64,000 nt of DNA from an uncultured Lachnospiraceae bacterium. Its GTDB lineage: Bacteria; Bacillota; Clostridia; Lachnospirales; Lachnospiraceae. The translations under genes and the position numbers were made by a program. Of this stretch, positions 43,598-52,425 are shown in pieces. The DNA lies in NCBI GenBank assembly GCA_947382415.1, contig CANCYO010000003.1, positions 62,001 to 126,000 of the forward strand, given 5' to 3'. Position 1 is the first letter of the stretch; each line of letters begins with the position of its first letter. The notes under the pieces are model-generated. The model was given only the letters and a program-made list of their open reading frames with translations, searched no databases and was not told the DNA's origin.

Positions 43598-45478
43598 TTA
43601 CGGCATAGTGTTGTCTGGGATGGCGCTTTGTGTTTGTGTCAGGGCGTATAGCCAGATGCCCCAGTAGGAGTCTTCTGTGTCGAAATACCCCAGGGATTCA
43701 AGGCCCATTCGATCTGCGTCCGCTATTTCTCCTCCTGAGAAGATGTATTCACAGCCCAGGTCTCTCAGGGCCTGCATATCGAATTCAAGGCCCTCATATA
43801 CCACGCTGCTGTCTTTTGACAGCATCCAGTAGTTGCCCGAAAGCGAGTTGAAGAGATAGCATCGATTGCCCCATTTGTCAAAATACACTGCAGTCTCCGG
43901 GCTTTTGTCAAGCTCCCCGGCGATCACGCGGCGAAAGGCATTCTTGTACTCCAAAGGATAATTGTTGGAGTAACCGTCCACTGTGTAAAAGCCGTGCATG
44001 AGAGAGGGCGCGGGGCTGACTCCCAGATGGGCAATGCGATAGTCTGACATTTTTCTGCCGATGGCCTGTTCAAGCTGCTCCATCAGTTCCTCTGAATAAT
44101 AGCTTTCCCATGAAATATAACCAGTGATACCTGAACCGTTATTCTTTTGGTTCACATTCCTGTAAAAATCAGAATTGTGCAAAACCGTGTTCGCTGTGGG
44201 TAAAAGGATGAGGGCGATTGCTGCGCACTGTATCGGGAGGCTCGATAAGATTGCTTTGAGTGAACACAAACTTGCCGCCTTTTTGGTTGTGGTCCACCAA
44301 TAGGAAGCCGCCATGGCAAACTCCAGATACCATCCCGCGGGATAAAGCCAGTAAAACCGCTCTATCTGAAAATAGTGTAAAAAACCCGTGACATTGTTCT
44401 TCCATGCCGTCACAGGGCCGGACTTGCACACACCATAGAATACTGCGATGAAAAGCAGTATTGCCATACCTCCCAGTGCGGTGAGATATTGTCCTTTTGC
44501 CTGACGATTGAGTTTCCGGTAGAAAATCCCGCCCAGAATCAGAGACAATACTATGGGCAGAATCAATTTCTCGTGATAGGTGAACGCATGCTGGCCGCTG
44601 CTCATAAACATGTCTCTCACAGCTCTTCCAAAGGGCATGGCGCCGTTTACCATCTCCTCCCGGTGGCTCACATAAGCGGCCTGTCCATTCAGAGATCTTC
44701 CGAACAGGATCTCTGTGATCAGGCTTAGATTCGTCAGCAAATAAACGGATAATAGCAGGATGAAGCCCGCAAGGATCCATTTTTGTGTGCCCGGATCTGT
44801 GTACGCCGCCTCACCTTTGAGTCTGTGGGCATGCATATTGATTTTCCTCTGTAAGGCTGTGGTGGTCAGTGCAAGCAGCCATAGGCCCAGCACTGCATAG
44901 CCGGTGTAGACCAGGTGACTGGTGAGACCGAATATTGTTACCAGTGTCAGAGCAATGGGAATCCGCTTTTTCTTGGATAAGCAGAGGAATGCGTAGAGAA
45001 TCATCGGTATGCCCATCTGGGAAAATCCGTAGACGGGATAGAGCGGAAGCATACAGAACAGGCCTGCCGCAGCCACCGCCAGAATACTGCTGTCCGTCAG
45101 TTCACGCACTGCCAGATACATCCCCAGAAAGCCGCCCAGAAACAGCAGACTATAGGTGCATAAGAATGCATAAAAGGGCGGAAGCAGGCGGTACAGTGGA
45201 ATAAAAAGGACGGCGGAGGGAGCAAGTCCGCTGGCATTGATGCCTCCCAGCATCTCCGGGATAATTCCCTCCCCCGGATGTCTGGCTGTGAGGACATAGT
45301 TCATCATGGATTCATCCAGTTGATCATGGACGGTAAAGACGCTGCCCTCCCCCAGAATCAGATTGGGACTGATAACGATACAGAACAATAAAAGACCGAC
45401 CCACCATAGGGGCAGGCCGTCTGTTTTTCTGATTATATGATGCAGACGTTCTATCCATCCGGCGATTTTTCCAGTCAT
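43598..45478 (-). CDS. DUF6044-family polytopic membrane protein (second copy)
   Basis: This 626-residue protein has about twelve membrane segments and an outer C-terminal domain. FTVHDQLDESMMNYVLTARH in the first outer loop and YGFSQMGIPMIL match the paralogue at 25833-27596, as do YTVDGYSNNYPLEYKNAFRRV and WGNRCYLF in the outer domain. The two copies have clearly diverged, suggesting different substrates. It is presumed to be a GT-C-like enzyme of glycan decoration. GAGG lies 7 bases before the ATG. The fold-back element begins about 50 bases after its stop codon. Confidence 0.82.
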   Translation of the reverse strand: MTGKIAGWIERLHHIIRKTDGLPLWWVGLLLFCIVISPNLILGEGSVFTVHDQLDESMMNYVLTARHPGEGIIPEMLGGINASGLAPSAVLFIPLYRLLPPFYAFLCTYSLLFLGGFLGMYLAVRELTDSSILAVAAAGLFCMLPLYPVYGFSQMGIPMILYAFLCLSKKKRIPIALTLVTIFGLTSHLVYTGYAVLGLWLLALTTTALQRKINMHAHRLKGEAAYTDPGTQKWILAGFILLLSVYLLTNLSLITEILFGRSLNGQAAYVSHREEMVNGAMPFGRAVRDMFMSSGQHAFTYHEKLILPIVLSLILGGIFYRKLNRQAKGQYLTALGGMAILLFIAVFYGVCKSGPVTAWKNNVTGFLHYFQIERFYWLYPAGWYLEFAMAASYWWTTTKKAASLCSLKAILSSLPIQCAAIALILLPTANTVLHNSDFYRNVNQKNNGSGITGYISWESYYSEELMEQLEQAIGRKMSDYRIAHLGVSPAPSLMHGFYTVDGYSNNYPLEYKNAFRRVIAGELDKSPETAVYFDKWGNRCYLFNSLSGNYWMLSKDSSVVYEGLEFDMQALRDLGCEYIFSGGEIADADRMGLESLGYFDTEDSYWGIWLYALTQTQSAIPDNTMP

Positions 45479-45536
45479 AAATCCGCCTCTCTCATGTCAT
45501 GATGCCTCTTCTTACAGCAGAAAACAGGCAAAGTCG

Positions 45537-47228
45537 TCAAAAGTGTACGATGATATAGTCTCCCCGGTCCACAATGGAACCCTCCGCAGGAAAGTTGGGC
45601 AGATCAAGGGAATACTGCTCGGCCTCGTCATAATGGGAATTGTCCTTCAGCGGTTTGACAGTATGGCCGTGAAACCGCATGAATCTCACCAGCTCCTCAT
45701 CGTTGTCAAAAGCATACTTTCCCCAACTGATCACCGACAGGGACGGCGTCTGAGCCACCCATACTCCATACTCACGGTTAAATTTTTCCAGCAGTTCATC
45801 GTCTATCAGATCTGTTATGCGCTTCATTTTGTAAAAGGTGTCCGAATTGTACTGCACATAAGCGTCCTGAACCAGACTCCGGGGATTCTCCCACTGCCCC
45901 GTGAATACCACAGGCTTGGAGGTATCAAAGTTTTTCTCCAGTTCGGCGGCCACACGGGCCGTATATTCCCTGGCATACTCATATTTCCGATAGTCCACAT
46001 AGAACCAGCGGTTCAAATCTGTGCATTGATTCCAGATGATCACAGCGGCGATAAGCAATAGAAAGCAGCGGCTTCCCCGCACGGCAACAGTCCATAATCC
46101 GTCTTTTTCTCTGCGCATCGCCACGCTCGCAAAGTTCTGAACAGCCCAGGAAGCGATCAGCATCCCGTAACCGCAGATCAGGGGCAGAAATTGCGCCGAG
46201 CGATACAGTGTTGCCTTTCCCTCCACTACCGCCAGCAGAAATGCCGCTATGAAACAGCCGATGGTCAGTGGCATGATCCACCAGTCCTTCAGTCGGATAC
46301 TGCGCCACAGGCCGTACAATACCATGATTGCCGCGGCAAGTACAAATATCCTGATCGGAAGATAGGCGTAGGCAAATACGCCATACATCACAAAAATCCG
46401 CTTAAGCGCCATGGCAAACTCCGCGCCGGCCCCGGGCCTGACCATCCATCCCAGCAGTTCGGTTATCGAGCGCTGCACAGCCTCGTCTCTCAGATAATTC
46501 AAACCAAATATTGACATCACAAGTTTCAGGATCACACTGCGGAATATCATGGCGGCAAGCGCCGTCACAGCGGCTGTAAACAAATTTTTTATAATTGCAG
46601 ACCGCACTCCTGCCAGACGCTCTGTCAGAAGCATCAGCAATACTCCCACCAGCCACACGATCATAAAGGATTCGTAACAGCCTATGGAAATCGTGAGGGC
46701 AGCCGCAGCCAGAGCGAAATTGTGAAATGCCGCTGCCTGTCTGCCATTTCTCCCTCCCAGACGATTGAACCCTTCCCGCATCAGGCACAGGCTTACGCCA
46801 CAGCTCAGATAACCGATGGCAATCCCGTTGTGAAGATGATAGGTAAATACTTCCGCAATGAGCGGACAGGTCAGAAACACGCAGGAAAAAAGCCAGTACC
46901 CATAACGCGGCAGCCTGTCTCCCAGAATCGAGTAAAACAGCAGCCCCCATATCGTCACAGCAAGCATTAATAACAGTACTGCGGCAAAATCTGTCAGAAA
47001 AGGTGCAAAATCCGACAGATGCATTATTTTGTTTAACAGAAACAGAACCCAGCGCCCCACCACGGCCGCCAGACCCTCCTCAAAATAATAAGCATAGGGC
47101 GTATCGTCAATTCCCATCGCCGGATGCGCGATCTTAAAGCCGTAACCGCATGCAGCGGCAAGGGACAAAAACAAGATATATGCCTTACTTCCATAGATTT
47201 TGGATAAATCCGTCTTCCACTTTTCCAT
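45537..47228 (-). CDS. Glucosyltransferase domain membrane protein, GtrII-like (second copy)
   Basis: About 563 residues with roughly ten membrane segments, then an outer domain of about 140 residues. PAMGIDDTPYAYYFEEG followed by VVGRWVLFLL is the GtrII-type first loop with catalytic acidic residues. It probably adds a side-chain sugar from a polyprenyl-phosphate donor, as does the relative at 31086-32651. The ATG at 47228 is taken as start. No ribosome binding site is visible; instead a strong -10 box ends 8 bases upstream, so the message may be leaderless. An ATG nine codons earlier and a TTG at 47264 lie inside the promoter. Confidence 0.8.
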   Translation of the reverse strand: MEKWKTDLSKIYGSKAYILFLSLAAACGYGFKIAHPAMGIDDTPYAYYFEEGLAAVVGRWVLFLLNKIMHLSDFAPFLTDFAAVLLLMLAVTIWGLLFYSILGDRLPRYGYWLFSCVFLTCPLIAEVFTYHLHNGIAIGYLSCGVSLCLMREGFNRLGGRNGRQAAAFHNFALAAAALTISIGCYESFMIVWLVGVLLMLLTERLAGVRSAIIKNLFTAAVTALAAMIFRSVILKLVMSIFGLNYLRDEAVQRSITELLGWMVRPGAGAEFAMALKRIFVMYGVFAYAYLPIRIFVLAAAIMVLYGLWRSIRLKDWWIMPLTIGCFIAAFLLAVVEGKATLYRSAQFLPLICGYGMLIASWAVQNFASVAMRREKDGLWTVAVRGSRCFLLLIAAVIIWNQCTDLNRWFYVDYRKYEYAREYTARVAAELEKNFDTSKPVVFTGQWENPRSLVQDAYVQYNSDTFYKMKRITDLIDDELLEKFNREYGVWVAQTPSLSVISWGKYAFDNDEELVRFMRFHGHTVKPLKDNSHYDEAEQYSLDLPNFPAEGSIVDRGDYIIVHF

Positions 47229-47235
47229 AATGCAT

Positions 47236-47264
47236 ATTATACCTTTTATTGCCATTTTAATCAA
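47236..47264 (-). promoter_or_regulatory. Strong promoter, possibly giving a leaderless transcript
   Basis: On the minus strand TTGATT (47264-47259) and a perfect TATAAT (47241-47236) are 17 bases apart. Transcription would begin at or within a base or two of the ATG at 47228. Confidence 0.65.
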
Positions 47265-47273
47265 TAAAATTTG

Positions 47274-48308
47274 CTACACAGTCCTTACCCCGAACATGCG
47301 CAGGTATTCCAGCGCCATCTGCAGTGATACTCCCAGCTTTTTCTGAAGTTTTTCTAAAATATCATCCTCCGAAAGGCCATATTCCATGCCCATCTCTATA
47401 ATTCCTTCTGCCTTTCCCTCAGCCTTTCCCTCAGCTTTTCCTTCTTCTCTTCCCTCGGCTCTTCCTTCCGCCTTTCCCTCAGCCAGCCAATCACGTTTCA
47501 TTTCCTCTACTGCCAGACACATATTGCAGCCTCCTTCCTCCGTTATTTCCAGTCTCTTCAAAATATCCGCATTGTCCGTCATCACTGCCATGGTCTCAGC
47601 CGTCTCCATATCCAGGTGTGAGAACGCCTCCCCGCTCCACAGGCGCAGCAGACCATCTTTATCCTGTCGTAGCTGCAGAGTTGCCAGAAGCAGTTTTAAG
47701 TCTGTGCCAAATCGTGACAGATCACTTCGTTCTTGCGCACAAAACAGTGTCATTCCATAATCATGAAACAATTCCTGCCAGCCGTCCTTCTCCTGCCCGA
47801 ACCGCATCATATCCCGCAGGCTTCTCGGCCCATCCCAGGGCTCTGACCCGTGATAGAAGCAGATCGTATAGACCGGGCAGAGCCTGTCGTCCTGCATCAG
47901 GCGTTTGATCCAGTTTCCTGCAGGCCGCCCCTGCCTTTCAAACGCCGATCTCCTGCAGCTTATAATGTTCCGTATCTGCCGCCCGTACTCCATCTGGTCA
48001 TAGCGCATGATGCGCCAAGGCATGGCGTAATCAATCGCGCTTTGGTTCTCAATCGCTGTTATGATCAGACATTCTCCCGTTTTCATCCGCTTGCGGATAT
48101 CCCGGATGCCATTATCGTGACGGGGCTGCTCTACAGCCTCCGCCTGTGAACCGGTATCCGAAACAACATCCACATACCGCTCCGAGGCGTCCTGCAGCTG
48201 TTCTCCCCGCACCACTGTCCTGCCGTCAAAAAGCACGGCGTTGAACAGGTCTGCAAACCTGTCGTTGTCCGACAAATAGCGGTACATCGCATCATCGTAT
48301 TTTCCCAT
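47274..48308 (-). CDS. Rpn/YhgA-like PD-(D/E)XK nuclease family protein
   Basis: This 344-residue protein resembles the Rpn recombination-promoting nuclease / putative transposase family common in clostridia: an N-terminal DRFADLFNAVLFDGRTVV, ECLIITAIENQSAIDYAMPWRI containing the E-x-Q active-site motif, and YTICFYHGSEPWDGPRSLRDM. The C-terminus has a run of GKAEG/GRAEG units before a short helical tail (LSEDDILEKLQKKLGVS), a frequent ending in this family. Proteins of the group cut DNA and can stimulate RecA-independent recombination or act in phage defence; the role here is unknown. AGGAGG lies 3 bases before the ATG. Confidence 0.82.
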   Translation of the reverse strand: MGKYDDAMYRYLSDNDRFADLFNAVLFDGRTVVRGEQLQDASERYVDVVSDTGSQAEAVEQPRHDNGIRDIRKRMKTGECLIITAIENQSAIDYAMPWRIMRYDQMEYGRQIRNIISCRRSAFERQGRPAGNWIKRLMQDDRLCPVYTICFYHGSEPWDGPRSLRDMMRFGQEKDGWQELFHDYGMTLFCAQERSDLSRFGTDLKLLLATLQLRQDKDGLLRLWSGEAFSHLDMETAETMAVMTDNADILKRLEITEEGGCNMCLAVEEMKRDWLAEGKAEGRAEGREEGKAEGKAEGKAEGIIEMGMEYGLSEDDILEKLQKKLGVSLQMALEYLRMFGVRTV

Positions 48309-48528
48309 AATCCTCCTGTCTGCAGAGGATCAATACTGAGCCCTCTGCCACTGTACATATTTTAACGATACTTAATTCAAGTGGAAAAGGCATAAATGCC
48401 ACGGCAGAACTGCCGGAAAACCAGAAACTTTTAAACACATTTTAGAATTGATAAAATCATTGTAATGCAGAGGTGATCAACTGTCAAGTGCTTCAAAAAA
48501 TTTTAACTGACCGGACTGTACAAAACCA

Positions 48529-48561
48529 TGCGCCCGGCAGACATTCAGACTGTCGGGCGCA
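48529..48561 (-). terminator. Terminator-like hairpin after dnaJ
   Basis: A 12-base stem (TGCGCCCGGCAG / CTGTCGGGCGCA, one G-T pair) with a 9-base loop lies about 40 bases past the dnaJ stop. On the minus strand it is followed by TGGTTTT, a modest U-tract. The rest of 48309-48597 holds no gene. Confidence 0.65.
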
Positions 48562-48597
48562 CTCCTGTTTTATAATTTTCCTGTCCCTGGAAATTTC

Positions 48598-49782
48598 CTA
48601 TTTCCAGAACTTCTTCTTTTTACCTTCCTTATTATCCTTAGGCTCTTTGCCGCTCTCCCCTGCTGCCTCCTGGGCTGCCTTTGTGGCGTTCAGGGAATCG
48701 CCTGTCAGAGCGTCGAACTGTTTTAACAGCTCCTTCGCTTCGGGCTTCAGTTTGTCGGGAACTTCCACCACCAACGTCACATAATGATCTCCTCTGACGT
48801 CGCGGTTTCTCAGAGTGGGCACACCCTTGCCCTTCAGGCGTACCTTGGTGTCAGTCTGTGTGCCGGCTTTCACATCGTAGATCACCTTGCCGTCCACAGT
48901 ATCGATGTATATCTCGCCGCCCAGCGCAGCCACTGCGAAGGACATGGGAACAGTGGAATAAATATTGAACTCCTGGCGCTGGAAAATGGGGTGTCTGCCC
49001 ACGATGACCTCCACCAGCACATCTCCTCTGGGGCCGCCGTTGGTGCCGGGCTCTCCCAGACCGGGCTGGCGCACGGACTGTCCGTTGTCGATGCCGGCAG
49101 GAATCTCCACGGAATAGCGTTTCCGCATGGAAATATATCCCGTGCCGTGACAGTCCACACATTTGTCCTTGATCACCTTACCGCTGCCCTGACAGTCGGG
49201 ACAGGTCTGTACATTGCGCACCGTGCCGAAGAATGACTGTTGTGTAAACACCACCTGTCCCTTGCCTCCGCACTTACCGCAGGTCTCGGGCGTGGTACCC
49301 GGCTTCGCGCCGCTGCCGTTACAGGTCTTACAGGTCTCCTTAACAGTCAGGTCGATCTCCTTGCTACAGCCGAACACGGCCTCGTCAAAAGTGATCCGCA
49401 CACTGGTACGGATATTTGCCCCTTTCATGGGCCCGTTGCTGCGTGCACCGCTCCTGCGGCCGCCCCCGAAGAAATCGCCGAAGATATCACCGAAAATATC
49501 GCTGAAATCAGCGCCGGAAAAGTCAAAACCGCCGGCTCCGTCAGCGCCGCCCTCAAAGGCCGAATGACCAAATTGATCATACCGGCGCTTTTTATCCGGA
49601 TCGCTCAATACCGCATACGCCTCGGAGGCCTCTTTGAATTTCTTCTCCGCCTCCGCATCCCCGGGATTCACATCGGGATGGTACTTCTTCGCCAGAGCGC
49701 GATATGCCTTTTTAATTGCCGCTTCATCGGCATTTTTATCCACACCGAGGACTTCATAATAGTCCCGTTTCTGTTCTGCCAT
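48598..49782 (-). CDS. dnaJ: Chaperone protein DnaJ
   Basis: This 394-residue co-chaperone stimulates the DnaK ATPase. The J domain at residues 6-70 has the HPD motif (AKKYHPDVNPGD); a Gly/Phe-rich linker with FSDIFGDIFGDFFGGG follows; four zinc-binding C-x2-C-x-G-x-G repeats (CKTCNGSG, CGKCGGKG, CPDCQGSG, CVDCHGTG) mark a type I DnaJ. The ATG at 49782 has GAGGG 4 bases upstream; the 10-residue extension to 49812 is not conserved. It is last in the hrcA-grpE-dnaK-dnaJ operon, 39 bases after dnaK. Confidence 0.97.
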   Translation of the reverse strand: MAEQKRDYYEVLGVDKNADEAAIKKAYRALAKKYHPDVNPGDAEAEKKFKEASEAYAVLSDPDKKRRYDQFGHSAFEGGADGAGGFDFSGADFSDIFGDIFGDFFGGGRRSGARSNGPMKGANIRTSVRITFDEAVFGCSKEIDLTVKETCKTCNGSGAKPGTTPETCGKCGGKGQVVFTQQSFFGTVRNVQTCPDCQGSGKVIKDKCVDCHGTGYISMRKRYSVEIPAGIDNGQSVRQPGLGEPGTNGGPRGDVLVEVIVGRHPIFQRQEFNIYSTVPMSFAVAALGGEIYIDTVDGKVIYDVKAGTQTDTKVRLKGKGVPTLRNRDVRGDHYVTLVVEVPDKLKPEAKELLKQFDALTGDSLNATKAAQEAAGESGKEPKDNKEGKKKKFWK

Positions 49783-49821
49783 AGTTCCCTCACTCCGCCG
49801 CATACGCGGCACACTGATTCA

Positions 49822-51702
49822 TTATACTTCGCGGAAATCTCCGTCGATCACATCGTCCTGAGGAGCGGAAGTGTCTGCACCCGCATCCGCTGCGCCGCCC
49901 ATGTTGCTCATATCAGGGCCTGCTCCGCCCTGTGCCTGCTGCATGTTCTCATACATCTTAGTGAAAAGGGACTGCGCGGAATTGGTCAGTTTCTCCTTTG
50001 CCGCCTTCAGCTCGTCGATATCGCTGTCGCTCATCTCTCCGTCTTTGGTGCGCTCGAGGATTGCCTTTACGGCATCCAGATCTGCCTGTACCTGGGTCTT
50101 GTCGCTGTCAGCAATCTTGTCGCCCACCTCATTCAGAGCTTTCTCGGTCTGGAACACAAAGGAGTCAGCCTCGTTTCTGGTCTCAACCGCCTCCTTGCGC
50201 TTCTTATCCTGCGCTTCAAACTCAGCGGCTTCCTTCACTGCCTTCTCGATATCCTCGTCGGACATGTTGGAGCCTGCCGTGATGGTGATATGCTGCTCCT
50301 TACCCGTGCCCAGATCCTTGGCGGATACGTTTACAATACCGTTGGCGTCGATATCAAAAGTAACCTCGATCTGAGGAATTCCTCTGGGTGCGGGAGGGAT
50401 TCCGTCGAGACGGAACTGTCCCAGTGATTTATTGTCTCTCGCAAACTGTCTCTCACCCTGAACCACATTGATGTCCACCGCGGTCTGATTGTCCGCTGCA
50501 GTAGAGAACACCTGGCTCTTCTTGGTGGGGATGGTAGTATTTCTCTCGATCAGTCTGGTTGCCACGCCGCCCATGGTCTCGATGGACAGGGACAGAGGCG
50601 TTACGTCCAGCAACAGGATATCGCCTGCGCCTGCGTCGCCGGCAAGCTTGCCGCCCTGCACGGACGCGCCCAGAGCCACACACTCGTCGGGATTCAGAGT
50701 CTTGGAAGGCTCCTTGCCGGTGAGCTGTCTCACCTTATCCTGCACTGCGGGAATACGGGTGGAACCGCCTACCAGAAGCACCTGACCCAGATCGGAGTTG
50801 TTGAGTCCCGCATCCTTCATGGCGTTCTGCACGGGAATCGCAGTCTTCTCCACCAGATCATGCGTCAGCTCGTCAAATTTTGCACGGGTCAGATTCACGT
50901 CAAAATGCTTGGGACCTGCATCCGTAGCCGTGATGAAGGGCAGATTGATATTGGTGGTCATGGCGCTGGAAAGCTCTTTCTTGGCCTTCTCGGCAGCTTC
51001 TTTCAGTCTCTGCATGGCCATCTTGTCTCCTGACAGATCCACGCCCTCGGTCTTCTTAAACTCCTCCAGCATCCACTGCGTGATGCGATTGTCAAAATCA
51101 TCGCCGCCAAGGAAGGTGTCGCCATTGGTGGCAAGCACTGTGATTACGCCGTCGGCAATCTCAATGATGGAGACATCAAAGGTACCGCCGCCCAGATCAT
51201 AAACCATGATATTCTGCTCTTTCTCGTTGTCCAGACCATATGCCAGCGCTGCCGCGGTAGGCTCGTTGATGATACGCTTCACATCCAGACCCGCGATCTT
51301 ACCCGCATCCTTGGTAGCCTGACGCTGCGCGTCATTGAAATAAGCGGGAACCGTGATGACCGCCTCCGTCACCTTCTCTCCCAGATAGCTCTCCGCATCC
51401 GCTTTTAACTTCTGCAGGATCATGGCTGATATCTGCTGGGGCGAGTATTTTTTGTCGTCAATTGCACGCTTGTGATCCGTACCCATCTCTCTCTTGATGG
51501 ACGAAATGGTCTTCTCAGCGTTGGTCACTGCCTGACGCTTTGCAGGCTCGCCCACCAGACGCTCTCCGTTTTTGGTAAATGCCACTACGGAAGGTGTGGT
51601 TCTGGCGCCTTCGGCATTCGCTATGACGGTGGGTTTTCCGCCTTCCATAACCGCTACGCAGCTATTGGTTGTTCCCAAGTCGATTCCGATAATTTTACTC
51701 AT
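49822..51702 (-). CDS. dnaK: Chaperone protein DnaK (Hsp70)
   Basis: A 626-residue ATP-dependent chaperone. The N-terminal ATPase domain has IIGIDLGTTNSCVAVMEG, VPAYFNDAQRQATKDAGKIA and NIMVYDLGGGTFDVSI; the substrate-binding domain starts near LLLDVTPLSLSIETMGG. The protein has the shorter length of Gram-positive DnaK, lacking the 24-residue insertion of proteobacteria. It ends in a Gly/Ala/Asp-rich tail and DDVIDGDFREV. AGGAGG lies 6 bases before the ATG. It works with GrpE and DnaJ encoded on either side. Confidence 0.98.
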   Translation of the reverse strand: MSKIIGIDLGTTNSCVAVMEGGKPTVIANAEGARTTPSVVAFTKNGERLVGEPAKRQAVTNAEKTISSIKREMGTDHKRAIDDKKYSPQQISAMILQKLKADAESYLGEKVTEAVITVPAYFNDAQRQATKDAGKIAGLDVKRIINEPTAAALAYGLDNEKEQNIMVYDLGGGTFDVSIIEIADGVITVLATNGDTFLGGDDFDNRITQWMLEEFKKTEGVDLSGDKMAMQRLKEAAEKAKKELSSAMTTNINLPFITATDAGPKHFDVNLTRAKFDELTHDLVEKTAIPVQNAMKDAGLNNSDLGQVLLVGGSTRIPAVQDKVRQLTGKEPSKTLNPDECVALGASVQGGKLAGDAGAGDILLLDVTPLSLSIETMGGVATRLIERNTTIPTKKSQVFSTAADNQTAVDINVVQGERQFARDNKSLGQFRLDGIPPAPRGIPQIEVTFDIDANGIVNVSAKDLGTGKEQHITITAGSNMSDEDIEKAVKEAAEFEAQDKKRKEAVETRNEADSFVFQTEKALNEVGDKIADSDKTQVQADLDAVKAILERTKDGEMSDSDIDELKAAKEKLTNSAQSLFTKMYENMQQAQGGAGPDMSNMGGAADAGADTSAPQDDVIDGDFREV

Positions 51703-51734
51703 TTTATTCTCCTCCTGTTTTGATAACTGATTAA

Positions 51735-52388
51735 TTACTGTACTACTGCAACCATGCTATGTCTCACTACCGCATCGCGATAGGTATAACCCTTCTGTAA
51801 TTCCTGAGCGACAACGCCGCTCTCATACTCCCCGCTCTCAACCTGCATCACCGCATTGTGAAGATTGGGATCAAACTCACAGCCCACCGCCTCGATAGGC
51901 TTCACTCCTATGTTGTCAAGCTCTGTGAGAAGCTGTTTATAGATGCGGTTCATGCCGTCCACAAACGGGTCCTCCCGCTGCTCCTCGGGAACCGTCGCCA
52001 GTCCCCTCTCAAAATTGTCCACCACGGGGAGGAGCTTTTCTATCACACTCTTTGCCCCCGTCTCGAACATGGCCTGTTTTTCTTTATCTGTGCGCTTACG
52101 AAAGTTCTCAAACTCCGCCATCTGACGCTTGACCCTGTCCTCAAGCTGCTCGATCTGCTCCTTGTAGGCATCGCTCTTTTTGTCCTGTCTGGCCTGCTTT
52201 TTGGCCGCCCGCTGCTCCGCCCGGGTCATATTTTTTTCCGGCCCCCCGTCTGCGGCAGCCTCTCCGGAATCTACGGAATCCGCAGCCTGCTCTTCCGCCG
52301 CTTCTTCCTCATCCGCCGATTCTTCCTCCATAGCCGCCTGTGCGCTCTCTTCCATTATATCCTCTAAACCTTTTTCCTGATTTTCCAT
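51735..52388 (-). CDS. grpE: Nucleotide exchange factor GrpE
   Basis: This 217-residue protein releases ADP from DnaK. The first 70 residues are acidic and disordered, then comes a long coiled coil (LEDRVKRQMAEFENFRKRT) and the beta domain with the family signature ending VQVESGEYESGVVAQELQKGYTYRDAVVRHSMV. AAGGAAGG precedes the ATG. It lies between hrcA (37-base gap) and dnaK (32-base gap). Confidence 0.97.
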   Translation of the reverse strand: MENQEKGLEDIMEESAQAAMEEESADEEEAAEEQAADSVDSGEAAADGGPEKNMTRAEQRAAKKQARQDKKSDAYKEQIEQLEDRVKRQMAEFENFRKRTDKEKQAMFETGAKSVIEKLLPVVDNFERGLATVPEEQREDPFVDGMNRIYKQLLTELDNIGVKPIEAVGCEFDPNLHNAVMQVESGEYESGVVAQELQKGYTYRDAVVRHSMVAVVQ

Positions 52389-52425
52389 CCCGCACCTTCC
52401 TTTCTAAAACTTCCGCCGTGCTTTC

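Noticed and set aside
47386..47480. Repetitive sequence in the Rpn-type gene as a CRISPR-like or mobile repeat
   Set aside because: It is an in-frame run coding GKAEG units, common at the C-terminus of this protein family, with no spacers.
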